From Treponema sp. (GTDB lineage: Bacteria; Spirochaetota; Spirochaetia; Treponematales; Breznakiellaceae), in assembly GCA_031288005.1 (NCBI GenBank), contig JAITSE010000036.1, positions 1 through 9,335 of the forward strand: a stretch of 9,335 nt of DNA, written 5' to 3'. The stretch's first letter is position 1. The number at the start of each line of letters is the position of its first letter. Positions 1 through 5,930 of the stretch are shown piece by piece. The notes beneath the pieces are model-generated. The model made no database searches, was not told the origin of the DNA, and was given only the letters and a program-made list of their open reading frames with translations. Position numbers and translations under genes: made by a program.

Positions 1-30
1 TTACTAGTTGAAAGGGACTCCCACACCCTT

Positions 31-64
31 GCGACCGCTATGAGACCTTCGGTCTCACGGTCGC
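31..64. repeat. Composite triloop hairpin (GCGACCG / CGGTCGC with inner TGAGACC-ttc-GGTCTCA)
   Basis: The outer arms are 31-37 and 58-64. The inner arms are 41-47 and 51-57 around a 3-nt loop (ttc), with a 3-nt bulge (cta) on the left side, giving 14 base pairs in total. The equivalent hairpin at 1785-1818 keeps the fold with a different inner stem. There is no T-tract on either side, so a standard intrinsic terminator is not supported. Confidence 0.85.
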
Positions 65-66
65 TT

Positions 67-114
67 GGAGTTTTGCGGCCCTACAGTCCGCGAGACCGCA
101 GGTCTCAAAACTCC
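67..114. repeat. Hairpin GGAGTTTTG / CAAAACTCC containing an inserted mini-palindrome
   Basis: The outer arms are 67-75 and 106-114. The inner 15-nt perfect palindrome GAGACC-gca-GGTCTC sits at 92-106. In the inverted copy (1749-1781) this 15-mer is absent and the 12-bp stem GGAGTTTTGCGG / CCGCAAAACTCC is uninterrupted, so the left copy looks like the same hairpin with a mini-palindrome inserted into its right arm. Confidence 0.8.
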
Positions 115-204
115 CCGCACTGGCCTCCGGGCCGGTCCTCCAGGTCTGTCCCTCCGGGCGGGGTCTGTCCCCCGAGGCTTTCTCCCCGCACTGCTTCTTA
201 GGTC

Positions 205-1497
205 TCACAGGGTTGCAAAATAATCGTCTATAGTCTCCGCCCGGCGAATTTGGAGGACCGAGCCGTCAGGTCTAAGGAGCAGCTCCCCGCAGCGGAGCTT
301 CCCGTTGTAGTTAAAACCCATAGCCCGGCCATGAGCGCCCGCGTCATGGATCACCACAAAATCACCGCTCCGGGGATCCGCCGGGTTCTCCGCGGCAACC
401 GCAATCCTGGGCAGCTTCCGCTGCACAGCGAATTTGTCGTTGTTCTCGCAGAGACTCCCCACCACATCATAAGTCTCAACAGCCGGCTCATTCTCCTTGC
501 CGGGTATAGTGATGTGGTGATACGCGCCGTAGAGGGCGGGCCGCATCAAGTCTGACATGCTGGCGTCAAGGCCGATGTAGTTCCGGTAAATCTCTTTTTT
601 GTGAAGCGCCCTGGCCACAAGCCAGCCATAAGGCCCGGTAACAGGCCGCCCGTACTCGGTGTGAATAGCCAGCCCCGCAAGACCCGCGGGAACCAGGATT
701 TCGTCGTAGAGCTTCTTCAAACCCCCGGCCAGGGCCTCCCAGTTCACCGCCTCCTCTTCAGGCCGGTACGGTATACCCACGCCGCCGCCGAGATTCAGCA
801 ATTCCAAAGCGATCCCCGTCTTGCCCTTAATCTCCACCGCAAGCTCGAAGAGAAGCCGCCCCGTCTCCAAGTGGTAGCCCAGGTTAAGCTCGTTGGAAGC
901 CACCATAGTATGAAGGCCAAAGCGCCGCGCCCCCTTCCGCTTCAAGAGCTTGAACCCGTCAATCAACTGCTCCCGGGTAAACCCGTACTTGGCCTCCTCA
1001 GGCTTCCCGATAATCGCGTTCCCCTCTTTAAGCGGCCCGGGATTGTAGCGGCAGGAAATAATCTCCGGCATCCCTTCGCCGCCTGAAGGAGACTCAAGCG
1101 CGAAGACCTTCTCCAGATACTCAATGTGGGTAAAATCGTCCAGGTTGATAATCGCCCCCAATTCCCGGGCTTTAAGATATTCCCGCGCCGCGGTCTCGTT
1201 GGCCGTGAACATAATATCCTCACCCCTGATCCCCGCCATATCAGTCAGGAGCAGTTCCGGCAGGCTGGAACAATCCGCGCCAAAACCCTCCTCCGCAAGC
1301 GCCCTAAGCACAGCCGGATTGGGCAGCGCCTTAACCGCAAAGTGTTCTTTATAAGAAGGAAACGCCGAAAAAGCCTTGATAATACGCCGCGCGTTTTCCC
1401 GTATGGCCTTCTCGTCGTATACATAAAACGGCGTAGGATACCGCTCCGCCAGGTCCTCCAACTGAGTTTTGCTCAAGGGAAAATTCTTTACGCTCAT
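205..1497 (-). CDS. lysA: Diaminopimelate decarboxylase (430 aa)
   Basis: A cytoplasmic PLP enzyme that decarboxylates meso-diaminopimelate to L-lysine, the last step of the DAP pathway. The N-terminal alanine-racemase-like barrel holds HFAVKALPNP, with Lys56 as the expected PLP Schiff-base lysine, then the GLHTM strand (His196), the GGG phosphate-binding turn at about 237-239 and EYGRPVTGP at about 281-289. The C-terminal beta domain has MRPALYGAYHH (about 318-328), VVGSLCENNDKFA with the active-site Cys350, and GAHGRAMGFNYNGKLR. The ending (RRAETIDDYFATL) matches the DAPDC subfamily with CENNDKF in place of the commoner CESGD. I chose the ATG at 1497 rather than the in-frame ATG at 1578 because the family starts close to the TPFYVYDE segment and a TATAGT box lies 6 nt upstream; the 27 extra residues look non-coding. 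There is no good Shine-Dalgarno. The gene stands alone, with hairpin arrays on both sides. The usual family length is about 420 aa. Confident. Confidence 0.93.
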   Translation of the reverse strand: MSVKNFPLSKTQLEDLAERYPTPFYVYDEKAIRENARRIIKAFSAFPSYKEHFAVKALPNPAVLRALAEEGFGADCSSLPELLLTDMAGIRGEDIMFTANETAAREYLKARELGAIINLDDFTHIEYLEKVFALESPSGGEGMPEIISCRYNPGPLKEGNAIIGKPEEAKYGFTREQLIDGFKLLKRKGARRFGLHTMVASNELNLGYHLETGRLLFELAVEIKGKTGIALELLNLGGGVGIPYRPEEEAVNWEALAGGLKKLYDEILVPAGLAGLAIHTEYGRPVTGPYGWLVARALHKKEIYRNYIGLDASMSDLMRPALYGAYHHITIPGKENEPAVETYDVVGSLCENNDKFAVQRKLPRIAVAAENPADPRSGDFVVIHDAGAHGRAMGFNYNGKLRCGELLLRPDGSVLQIRRAETIDDYFATL

Positions 1498-1503
1498 GGC
1501 TCT

Positions 1504-1509
1504 ACTATA
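1504..1509 (-). promoter_or_regulatory. Possible lysA -10 box (TATAGT)
   Basis: On the minus strand TATAGT ends 6 nt before the chosen lysA ATG. A transcript starting at the normal distance would begin at or next to the start codon, so the mRNA would be essentially leaderless, in keeping with the missing Shine-Dalgarno. The expected -35 position is only T-rich, with no good TTGACA match. Confidence 0.4.
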
Positions 1510-1578
1510 CCGGCTGGGGAAGGAAAGAAAAAGTCCCCGGAGTTCAGCCTGCCATTTCATTTCTGAATTTGGGCGCAT

Positions 1579-1639
1579 CCTGCCTGGCGGCAGGACCGGG
1601 CTTTCCGCTTAAATCTTTTTTTGCCTGCGGCAAAAAAAG
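1579..1639. repeat. Two hairpins upstream of lysA
   Basis: First hairpin: CCTGCC-tggc-GGCAGG at 1579-1594. Second: an 11-bp stem at 1615-1639, CTTTTTTTGCC with loop tgc and GGCAAAAAAAG. The T-run lies inside the stem, not after it, so this is not a textbook terminator in either direction. A weaker triloop hairpin, GGCA-aac-TGCC, follows at 1663-1673. No gene is seen in 1579-2044; hairpins fill it. Confidence 0.75.
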
Positions 1640-1691
1640 GATACCGCTTCAATCCCTTGCGCGGCAAACTGCCAAGCAAGCTGAGACCTAA

Positions 1692-1712
1692 GCAACCTGC
1701 TTTGCAGGTTGC
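1692..1712. repeat. 9-bp triloop hairpin GCAACCTGC-ttt-GCAGGTTGC
   Basis: A perfect 9-bp stem with a 3-nt loop. It is preceded by gagacctaagc and followed by aagggtgtgag. Similar words occur around the hairpins at 22-64 and 196-216, so it appears to belong to the same repeat family. Confidence 0.8.
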
Positions 1713-1739
1713 AAGGGTGTGAGGGACAGGCTCGAAGAA

Positions 1740-1830
1740 CCAATGCGGGGAGTTTTGCGGGCTGTAGGGCCGCAAAACTCCTAAGCGACCGTGGGACCGG
1801 AGGTCCCTTAGCGGTCGCAAGGGTGCGGGA
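1740..1830. repeat. Inverted copy of the 19-123 palindromic element
   Basis: Contains a 12-bp hairpin with arms 1749-1760 and 1770-1781 (GGAGTTTTGCGG / CCGCAAAACTCC), then a composite hairpin at 1785-1818 with outer arms GCGACC / GGTCGC and inner GGGACC-gga-GGTCCC. Relative to 31-64, the inner stem differs at paired positions (GAGACC/GGTCTC becomes GGGACC/GGTCCC) and stays paired, while a flanking T-A pair becomes A/A. Together with 19-123 it brackets lysA. Confidence 0.85.
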
Positions 1831-1855
1831 TAAAAAGCCCATAGAATAAATGCAT

Positions 1856-1888
1856 GGGGTTTTGCAACACTACGGGTTGCAAAACCCC
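1856..1888. repeat. 13-bp hairpin GGGGTTTTGCAAC / GTTGCAAAACCCC
   Basis: A perfect 13-bp stem with the 7-nt loop actacgg. The arm is a variant of the GGAGTTTTGCGG arm found at 67-75 and 1749-1760. The A-to-G change in the left arm is matched by T-to-C in the right arm, so pairing is kept. No U-tract follows. Confidence 0.8.
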
Positions 1889-1915
1889 TAAGCGGCCCGT
1901 GAGAGACGCAGGGGT

Positions 1916-1956
1916 CCTTAGGTAATTTGGGACAGCAGGTCCCAAATTACCTAAGG
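1916..1956. repeat. 18-bp perfect hairpin
   Basis: The arms are 1916-1933 (beginning CCTTAGGTAATTT) and 1939-1956, perfectly complementary around the loop agcag. It is the longest perfect stem in the lysA-MATE spacer. Its 3' arm shares GG with the next hairpin (1955-1992). It lies about 70 bp upstream of the MATE gene and could end transcription entering from upstream, but it has no U-tract. Confidence 0.8.
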
Positions 1957-1992
1957 AGTTTTATTTTCCACCGGGGTGAAAAGTAAAACTCC
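1955..1992. repeat. Hairpin GGAGTTTTA / TAAAACTCC
   Basis: The outer arms 1955-1963 and 1984-1992 are perfect. Inside, TTTTC (1964-1968) pairs with GAAAA (1978-1982), with a further CACC/GGTG pairing towards the loop. The outer arms are another variant of the GGAGTTTTG family. Confidence 0.7.
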
Positions 1993-2023
1993 ACGGGGTC
2001 TACTAGCAATAGGGGAGAGAATA

Positions 2024-2029
2024 TATAAT
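2024..2029 (+). promoter_or_regulatory. Possible -10 box (TATAAT) for the MATE gene
   Basis: A perfect TATAAT in an AT-rich stretch, 15 nt before the ATG at 2045. The predicted transcript start leaves a leader of about 8 nt, too short for a normal Shine-Dalgarno, and none is visible. The -35 position (around 2001-2006) is not convincing. Confidence 0.45.
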
Positions 2030-2044
2030 TATTAATATAAAGCA

Positions 2045-3436
2045 ATGTTTCGATATTTTTCCGGCGGAATCAACTCTGAATCAGGAACCATCTCTTCACC
2101 TGAGTGGAACAACCGCGCCCTTTTCAATATGATTTGCCCCCTCATAATAGAACAACTCCTGGCTGTAACCATGGGTGCGGTGGATACCGCTATGGTAAGC
2201 TCTGCCGGGGAACACGCCATATCCGGGGTAAACATTGTTGATAATATTAACAACCTGCTGATTATCGCCTTCTCCGCCCTGTGCACAGGCGGAGCTGTGG
2301 TGGTGAGCCAGTACATAGGCCGGCGGGACACAGAGAACGCTCGGCTTGCTTCCCGGCAGCTTGTCTACATCGTAAGCGGCGTGTCCCTTATTATTATGGC
2401 TGCGGCCTTTACGCTGCGGAGATCTATTATCACACTCATTTACGGAAACATAGAAGCCGGCGTAATGAATGCTGCCTCAACATATCTCATGATAACTTCT
2501 CTGTCTTACCCGGCGCTGGCGCTGTACAATTCATGCGCCGCCTTGTTCCGCGCCGCGGGTAACAGCAAAATCACCATGCTGACAGCGCTTCTTGTAAACA
2601 TCCTCAACATTGGAGGCAACGCCATTTTTATTTATGTCTGCGGGATGGGCGTGGCCGGAGCCGCCCTGTCAACCCTGATAAGCCGGACGGCGGCGGCGGC
2701 GGTTTTGATATTCCTGCTGTGCGCGAGCCGAAGGGGGCCGGTTAGTCTTGCCGGTATTCTGAAAATTAAAATTACGCGGCCGATGATACATAACATTTTG
2801 AATGTGGGGATACCAAGCGGCCTTGAAAGTTCCATGTTCCAAACAGGCAGGCTTCTTACCCAGCGCATATTTACTACCTTCGGAACCGCCGCCATAGCGG
2901 GAAACGCCATAGCCAGCGTCATAAACTCTTTTTCCTTCATGCCAGGCAATGCCTACGGCATGGTCCTTTTGACCGTAGTGGGCCAGTGCATCGGCGCGGG
3001 GGATTACGCCGCGGCCAGGCGGAACACCATAAAAATAATGAAGCTGTCGTACATTACGCTGTTTGTGATGAACCTTTTTATCTATATCTTTATGGAGCCG
3101 CTGATAAGCGTTTTCAGTCTGAGCGGCGAAGCCCACAGCTTTGCAAAGTCTTTTTTGAGGGTCCACTGCATTTCCATGACTCTGGGCTGGGGAATGAGTT
3201 TCGGCCTTCCAAACGCTCTGCGCGCCGCCGGAGACGTCAGGTACGTGATGATTGCCGCAACTGTCTCCATGTGGGCGGTCCGGGTAAGCGCGGCCTACCT
3301 GCTGTCTTATACTTTAGGAGCGGGGCCTTTGGGCGTGTGGCTTGCTATGGGCGGCGACTTTATCTGCCGGGGGACCTGCTATCTGATCCGCTGGCTCAGC
3401 GGCAAATGGGAAAAGCAGCGGGTACTGGCTAACTGA
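2045..3436 (+). CDS. MATE family multidrug/sodium antiporter (463 aa)
   Basis: An inner-membrane efflux transporter of the multidrug and toxic compound extrusion family, which exports cationic or other organic compounds using a Na+ or H+ gradient. The N-terminus WNNRALFNMICPLIIEQLL is the usual start of helix 1. About twelve hydrophobic segments follow in two six-helix halves. Family-like segments are VVVSQYIGRRD (about 84-94) in the first half and the equivalent VVGQCIGAGD in the second, which reflects the internal two-fold repeat. The size is normal for MATE (about 450 aa). The ATG at 2045 is kept because the soluble 28-residue head precedes helix 1 as in relatives, although no Shine-Dalgarno is seen. 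Its end overlaps the convergent amrS gene by 8 bp. The substrate cannot be told from sequence; no regulator is adjacent. Confidence 0.92.
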   Translation: MFRYFSGGINSESGTISSPEWNNRALFNMICPLIIEQLLAVTMGAVDTAMVSSAGEHAISGVNIVDNINNLLIIAFSALCTGGAVVVSQYIGRRDTENARLASRQLVYIVSGVSLIIMAAAFTLRRSIITLIYGNIEAGVMNAASTYLMITSLSYPALALYNSCAALFRAAGNSKITMLTALLVNILNIGGNAIFIYVCGMGVAGAALSTLISRTAAAAVLIFLLCASRRGPVSLAGILKIKITRPMIHNILNVGIPSGLESSMFQTGRLLTQRIFTTFGTAAIAGNAIASVINSFSFMPGNAYGMVLLTVVGQCIGAGDYAAARRNTIKIMKLSYITLFVMNLFIYIFMEPLISVFSLSGEAHSFAKSFLRVHCISMTLGWGMSFGLPNALRAAGDVRYVMIAATVSMWAVRVSAAYLLSYTLGAGPLGVWLAMGGDFICRGTCYLIRWLSGKWEKQRVLAN

Positions 3437-4481
3437 CAATGGGAGCGGCGGCCCCGCAATACGCGCAACAATACGATTGTCCGCCCGCTTCTTCTTTTTG
3501 TACAAGCCCTCCGACATCGATTTTATATCCCCGGCGGCTGATCAAAATCCGTCCGCAATGAAGGCAGAGGGTGTCGTGCAGTTCCTGGGAGTCCGGTCCG
3601 CCGCTGATGTTGCCAATGTACACGTAATGAAGGATTTCCCTGGCGCGGCGGACGGCGCGGATGAGGGCGGCTTTGTTTGTTGGAGGGGCCGCCCAGCGGT
3701 AGTCAGGGTGATAGGCTGAAAGGTGCCATGGGATGTCCCTGGAGACGCCCGCGATAAAGGCGGCGCCGTCCGCTGTTTCCTTGGCGCTGTCGTTGAGGCC
3801 CGGCACTACGAGGGTGGTAATTTCAAGGTGAACCCCCGCGGCATGGGCCGCTTCGATGAAGGCAAGGACTGTTTGAAGGTCTCCGCCAAGAACGCTTGAG
3901 TAAGTTTTTTTTGAAAAGGCTTTAAGGTCTATGTTGGCGGCGTCTGTGAGGGCAAGAATCTCCGCCGCCGGTTTCTTGTTTACGCAGCCGTTGCTCACGA
4001 TGATGTTGGCTATTCCCGCTTCTCTGGCCAGCTTCATGCAGTCAAGGAGAAATTCAAAGTGAACAAGCGGCTCTGAGTAGGTGTAGGCAATTTGCCGTAA
4101 TCCCATCGACCGGGCGGAGGCTGTCACTTCGGCGGGGGAAAGACGTTTGAGACGCGGCGCCGCGGCGCTTCTCTGGGATATGCGCCAGTTCTGACAGAAA
4201 GGGCATTGCAGGTTACATCCCGCAAAGCCTATGGAAAAGACGGATGAGCCGGGTCTGAAATGGTAGAGGGGCTTTTTCTCTATGGGGTCCGCCGCCATTG
4301 CGGTAACAACGCCGCTGAATGGCGTGTCCCCCGCGGCGTTCCGATTCCGCCTGACTCCGCAGTTCCCGAAGCCGCCCGGAGCTATAAGACAGCGGCGGGG
4401 GCAGAGTCCGCACCGGATACGGCCGCCTCCAGTTTCGCAGGGACTGAAATACCGGGGCGCGGGAAGAATCGCCGTTTCCAT
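3429..4481 (-). CDS. amrS: AmmeMemoRadiSam system radical SAM enzyme AmrS (350 aa)
   Basis: A radical SAM protein of the AmrS family, named for co-occurrence with AMMECR1-like and Memo-like proteins; to my knowledge the substrate is not firmly established. The CxxxCxxC motif that binds the 4Fe-4S cluster is CNLQCPFC (Cys89, Cys93, Cys96). An N-terminal cysteine cluster precedes it: CGLCPRRC at Cys24/27/31 plus Cys41, followed by VRRN. The SAM-binding barrel continues through AYTYSEPLVHFE, IIVSNGCVN, NIDLKAF and HLSAYHPDYR. A C-terminal CLHCG (Cys306/309) with CAYCG (Cys339/342) could bind zinc. The length fits the family. The ATG overlaps the stop of the upstream gene (TAATG), indicating translational coupling. 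Its usual partners (AMMECR1, Memo) are not in this window. Its 3' end overlaps the MATE gene tail by 8 bp. Confidence 0.92.
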   Translation of the reverse strand: METAILPAPRYFSPCETGGGRIRCGLCPRRCLIAPGGFGNCGVRRNRNAAGDTPFSGVVTAMAADPIEKKPLYHFRPGSSVFSIGFAGCNLQCPFCQNWRISQRSAAAPRLKRLSPAEVTASARSMGLRQIAYTYSEPLVHFEFLLDCMKLAREAGIANIIVSNGCVNKKPAAEILALTDAANIDLKAFSKKTYSSVLGGDLQTVLAFIEAAHAAGVHLEITTLVVPGLNDSAKETADGAAFIAGVSRDIPWHLSAYHPDYRWAAPPTNKAALIRAVRRAREILHYVYIGNISGGPDSQELHDTLCLHCGRILISRRGYKIDVGGLVQKEEAGGQSYCCAYCGAAAPIVS

Positions 4482-4858
4482 TATTCCGTGAGGAAGCGAA
4501 TCCGCTGTTCCACTCCTCCAGTGGCATTATTCACAAACCTTATGGGGTCCTGCACTTCAAAAGGCTCCATGATGACGCCCCTTGCGCCCCGGCGTATCCA
4601 GAGCTTAACGAGCGGGACCCCTTCTCCCGCTTCAGTCACCGCGGAAAGAGCTTCTTCCGCATAAAGCACATCGTCAAGCTTAAACTCCATGACCGCGGGA
4701 TTGTCCCCCAGCGGATCGTTGACCAGAATGACTTTGCATTTATCCGAGGGGTGCTGCCGGAGAAATCCCATAAACAGAACCGTATTCTTTGGCGGGCCGC
4801 CGTTATATTTGGCGATTTTATTAAGGGGTAATATTTCAAGACAAGCGTTAAGGTCCAT
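4481..4858 (-). CDS. Unrecognised 125-residue protein, coupled to amrS
   Basis: I do not recognise a family. The protein is small, soluble and mixed alpha/beta, with no signal peptide or membrane segment. It has a hydrophobic strand (NTVLFMGFL, about 25-33), a second (KVILVNDPLGDNP, about 42-54), an acidic segment (MEFKLDDVLYAEEALS) and a strand pair around VPLVKLWIRRGARGVIM (about 81-97). The start at 4858 is chosen because GGAGGAG lies at 4865-4871, 6 nt upstream; the longer frame to 5005 runs through a palindrome and is unlikely to be coding. The stop TAA overlaps the amrS ATG by one base (TAATG), so the two are almost certainly one operon. The coupling suggests, but does not prove, that this protein works with AmrS or its substrate. 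Confidence 0.75.
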   Translation of the reverse strand: MDLNACLEILPLNKIAKYNGGPPKNTVLFMGFLRQHPSDKCKVILVNDPLGDNPAVMEFKLDDVLYAEEALSAVTEAGEGVPLVKLWIRRGARGVIMEPFEVQDPIRFVNNATGGVEQRIRFLTE

Positions 4859-4864
4859 ACAAGT

Positions 4865-4883
4865 CTCCTCCATATTAAGTATA
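4865..4883 (-). promoter_or_regulatory. Shine-Dalgarno and possible -10 box of the 125-aa gene/amrS operon
   Basis: On the minus strand TATACT (4878-4883) precedes GGAGGAG (4865-4871), which is 6 nt from the ATG. GGAGGAG is the best ribosome site among the complete genes here and fixes the start. The -10 assignment is weaker: its -35 region is only T-rich, and it would place the transcript start at the ribosome site itself. Confidence 0.5.
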
Positions 4884-4945
4884 CAGCGCAAACAATGAAA
4901 AATGAAGAAGCCCGGCGTGGGGTTGTTGATTAGAGTTATTCGTCG

Positions 4946-5000
4946 GAAACGCGGAAACATCGGAAACTCCGTTTCCGCGTTTCCGATGTTTCCGCGTTTC
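4946..5000. repeat. 22-bp inverted repeat built of iterated GGAAAC / GTTTCC units
   Basis: The arms 4946-4967 and 4979-5000 are perfectly complementary around an 11-nt spacer. Each arm repeats GGAAAC at 8-9 nt spacing (separated by gc or atc), and the spacer adds one more GTTTCC. It is therefore at once a long hairpin and a short-period repeat. It sits between the broken reading frame at 5047-5826 and the operon beginning at 4858. It could end minus-strand transcription, but no U-tract follows. Confidence 0.85.
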
Positions 5001-5018
5001 TGCAAATTCAGTTATTGT

Positions 5019-5033
5019 CGAACCATCGGTTCG
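5019..5033. repeat. Mini-palindrome CGAACC-atc-GGTTCG
   Basis: A perfect 6-bp stem with a 3-nt loop, 15 nt in all, just downstream of the broken minus-strand frame. It has the same size and shape (xxxACC-nnn-GGTxxx) as the palindromes at 92-106 and 1793-1807. Confidence 0.65.
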
Positions 5034-5046
5034 CCAAGTCCATTGA

Positions 5047-5826
5047 TTATTGCGCTTCCGCAACCACGCAGTTCAGCGCGCGGGCGATAGCGATAATTTT
5101 GTCCGCGGCTTCCTGCGGGCGTTCAGCGTATTCCTTGTAGAGCCTGTAGAGATACAATTCTTCGTCCACAGACTCAAGACCCGGGTAACGGGTCCCATAA
5201 AAGACAAAACCGCTTTTTTGCGGAATGCTCGTTTGATGTACCCATTTGCTTATTTCGATATGAGCGCTTTTGTTTTTCGTCCTGACAAAGGCAGCGTAAT
5301 CGGTGACCAGGACGCCTCTCTTAACTATTACCTGCGGCCCATCTTAAAATGGCGTTTCCGCTTCCATGTAGGCGCGAAAGGCAGCGGCGCGGGCTGTGTC
5401 AGGGCTGTTTTCAGGGATGTAGTCATATACACCGTTCGGCACGGCGAAGCTCTTTAAAATATCCATTTCTTCTTCCGTTACCACCTGCGCCGGATAGGGC
5501 TAGCGATGGCGCAGGACAAAACAGCGGAGGCGGTAGTGCGAGGAAAGCAGTGACAACATTTTTTGTGCATCGGGATCGCCTATGGAAAAAGCGATGATAA
5601 TATTTTCATAGTCTGCATCGCGGATGAATTGCTCAAAGCGCTCAGGAATGTCAGTGTTGGATGTACGCCTGATGTAAAACTCGTAGGCATTGCCGTCTTT
5701 CTTGCTTACAATGTTTATACAGGCCATCCTGAAATCACCATCGGTTAAGGCGCGCAGAGTCCGGGACTTGCCCCAGTGTTTGCCTTTTCCGACGAGCAAG
5801 TATGCCATTCCTTTTTTGTTTTCCAT
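5047..5826 (-). pseudogene. Unrecognised gene interrupted by two in-frame stops (260 codons)
   Basis: One minus-strand frame stays protein-like from the ATG at 5826 to the stop at 5047-5049, broken only by TAG at 5500-5502 and TAA at 5344-5346. The first part (108 aa) begins MENKKGMAYLLVGKGKHWGK; GKGKHWGKS resembles a P-loop but does not fit GxxxxGK[ST] exactly. After TAG the frame reads PYPAQVVTEEEMDILKSF and on to MEAETPF; after TAA it continues VLVTDYAAFVRTKNKSAHIE to IIAIARALN. The last segment has no Met, ATG or GTG start, so it is unlikely to be an independent gene. A ribosome site AGGAG (5836-5840) precedes the start. I read it as a decayed gene. Alternatives are a functional 108-aa protein followed by remnants, stop-codon readthrough, or sequence errors. 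The function is unknown. Confidence 0.6.
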
Positions 5827-5930
5827 ATCTATATACTCCTATTCCAGAATATTCGGGGGTGTATTTTCCGTACGCTGGTCTTGCGTTCATGCGGTATGTT
5901 TCCCCCGTCATTCACTCCTCACACCGCCCG

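Larger units (their letters stand above)
19..123. repeat. Nested palindromic element, left copy of an inverted pair around lysA
   Basis: On the plus strand this stretch aligns with the reverse complement of 1740-1830 at about 7 mismatches in 90 aligned bases, plus a 1-nt gap and a 15-nt insertion (92-106). It contains two composite hairpins: 31-64 and 67-114. The copies lie on either side of the complete lysA gene, in opposite orientation. This is seen directly by alignment. Whether it is a dispersed repeat family or the ends of one unit cannot be decided from this window. I found no reading frame in it that I would defend. Confidence 0.85.

Noticed and set aside
1498..1600. Lysine riboswitch controlling lysA
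   Set aside because: The predicted start leaves essentially no leader, and the upstream sequence lacks the L-box architecture.
31..1992. Hairpins as intrinsic terminators
   Set aside because: None of the strong stems is followed by a T-tract on either strand; the only T-run (1616-1622) is inside a stem.
1..2044. CRISPR array or integron cassette array
   Set aside because: The repeats are palindromes of different sequence and spacing with no regular spacers, and no cas or cassette-type gene is nearby.
4481..5005. Longer start (174 aa) for the gene before amrS
   Set aside because: The extra N-terminus is translated from the GGAAAC palindrome and spacer, and the GGAGGAG ribosome site points to the ATG at 4858.
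5050..5457. Plus-strand frame of 135 codons opposite the broken gene
   Set aside because: It uses an alternative start codon and its Phe/Arg-rich content is typical of the reverse of a Glu/Lys/Ala-rich gene. The minus frame reads as ordinary protein (VDEELYLYRLYKEYAERP).
5735..5911. Small minus-strand frame of 58 codons beginning MTGETYRMNARPAYG, with GAGGAG upstream
   Set aside because: The ribosome site is only 3 nt from its ATG and the frame overlaps the start of the better-supported frame at 5826. No family is recognised. A leader peptide is possible but not supported.
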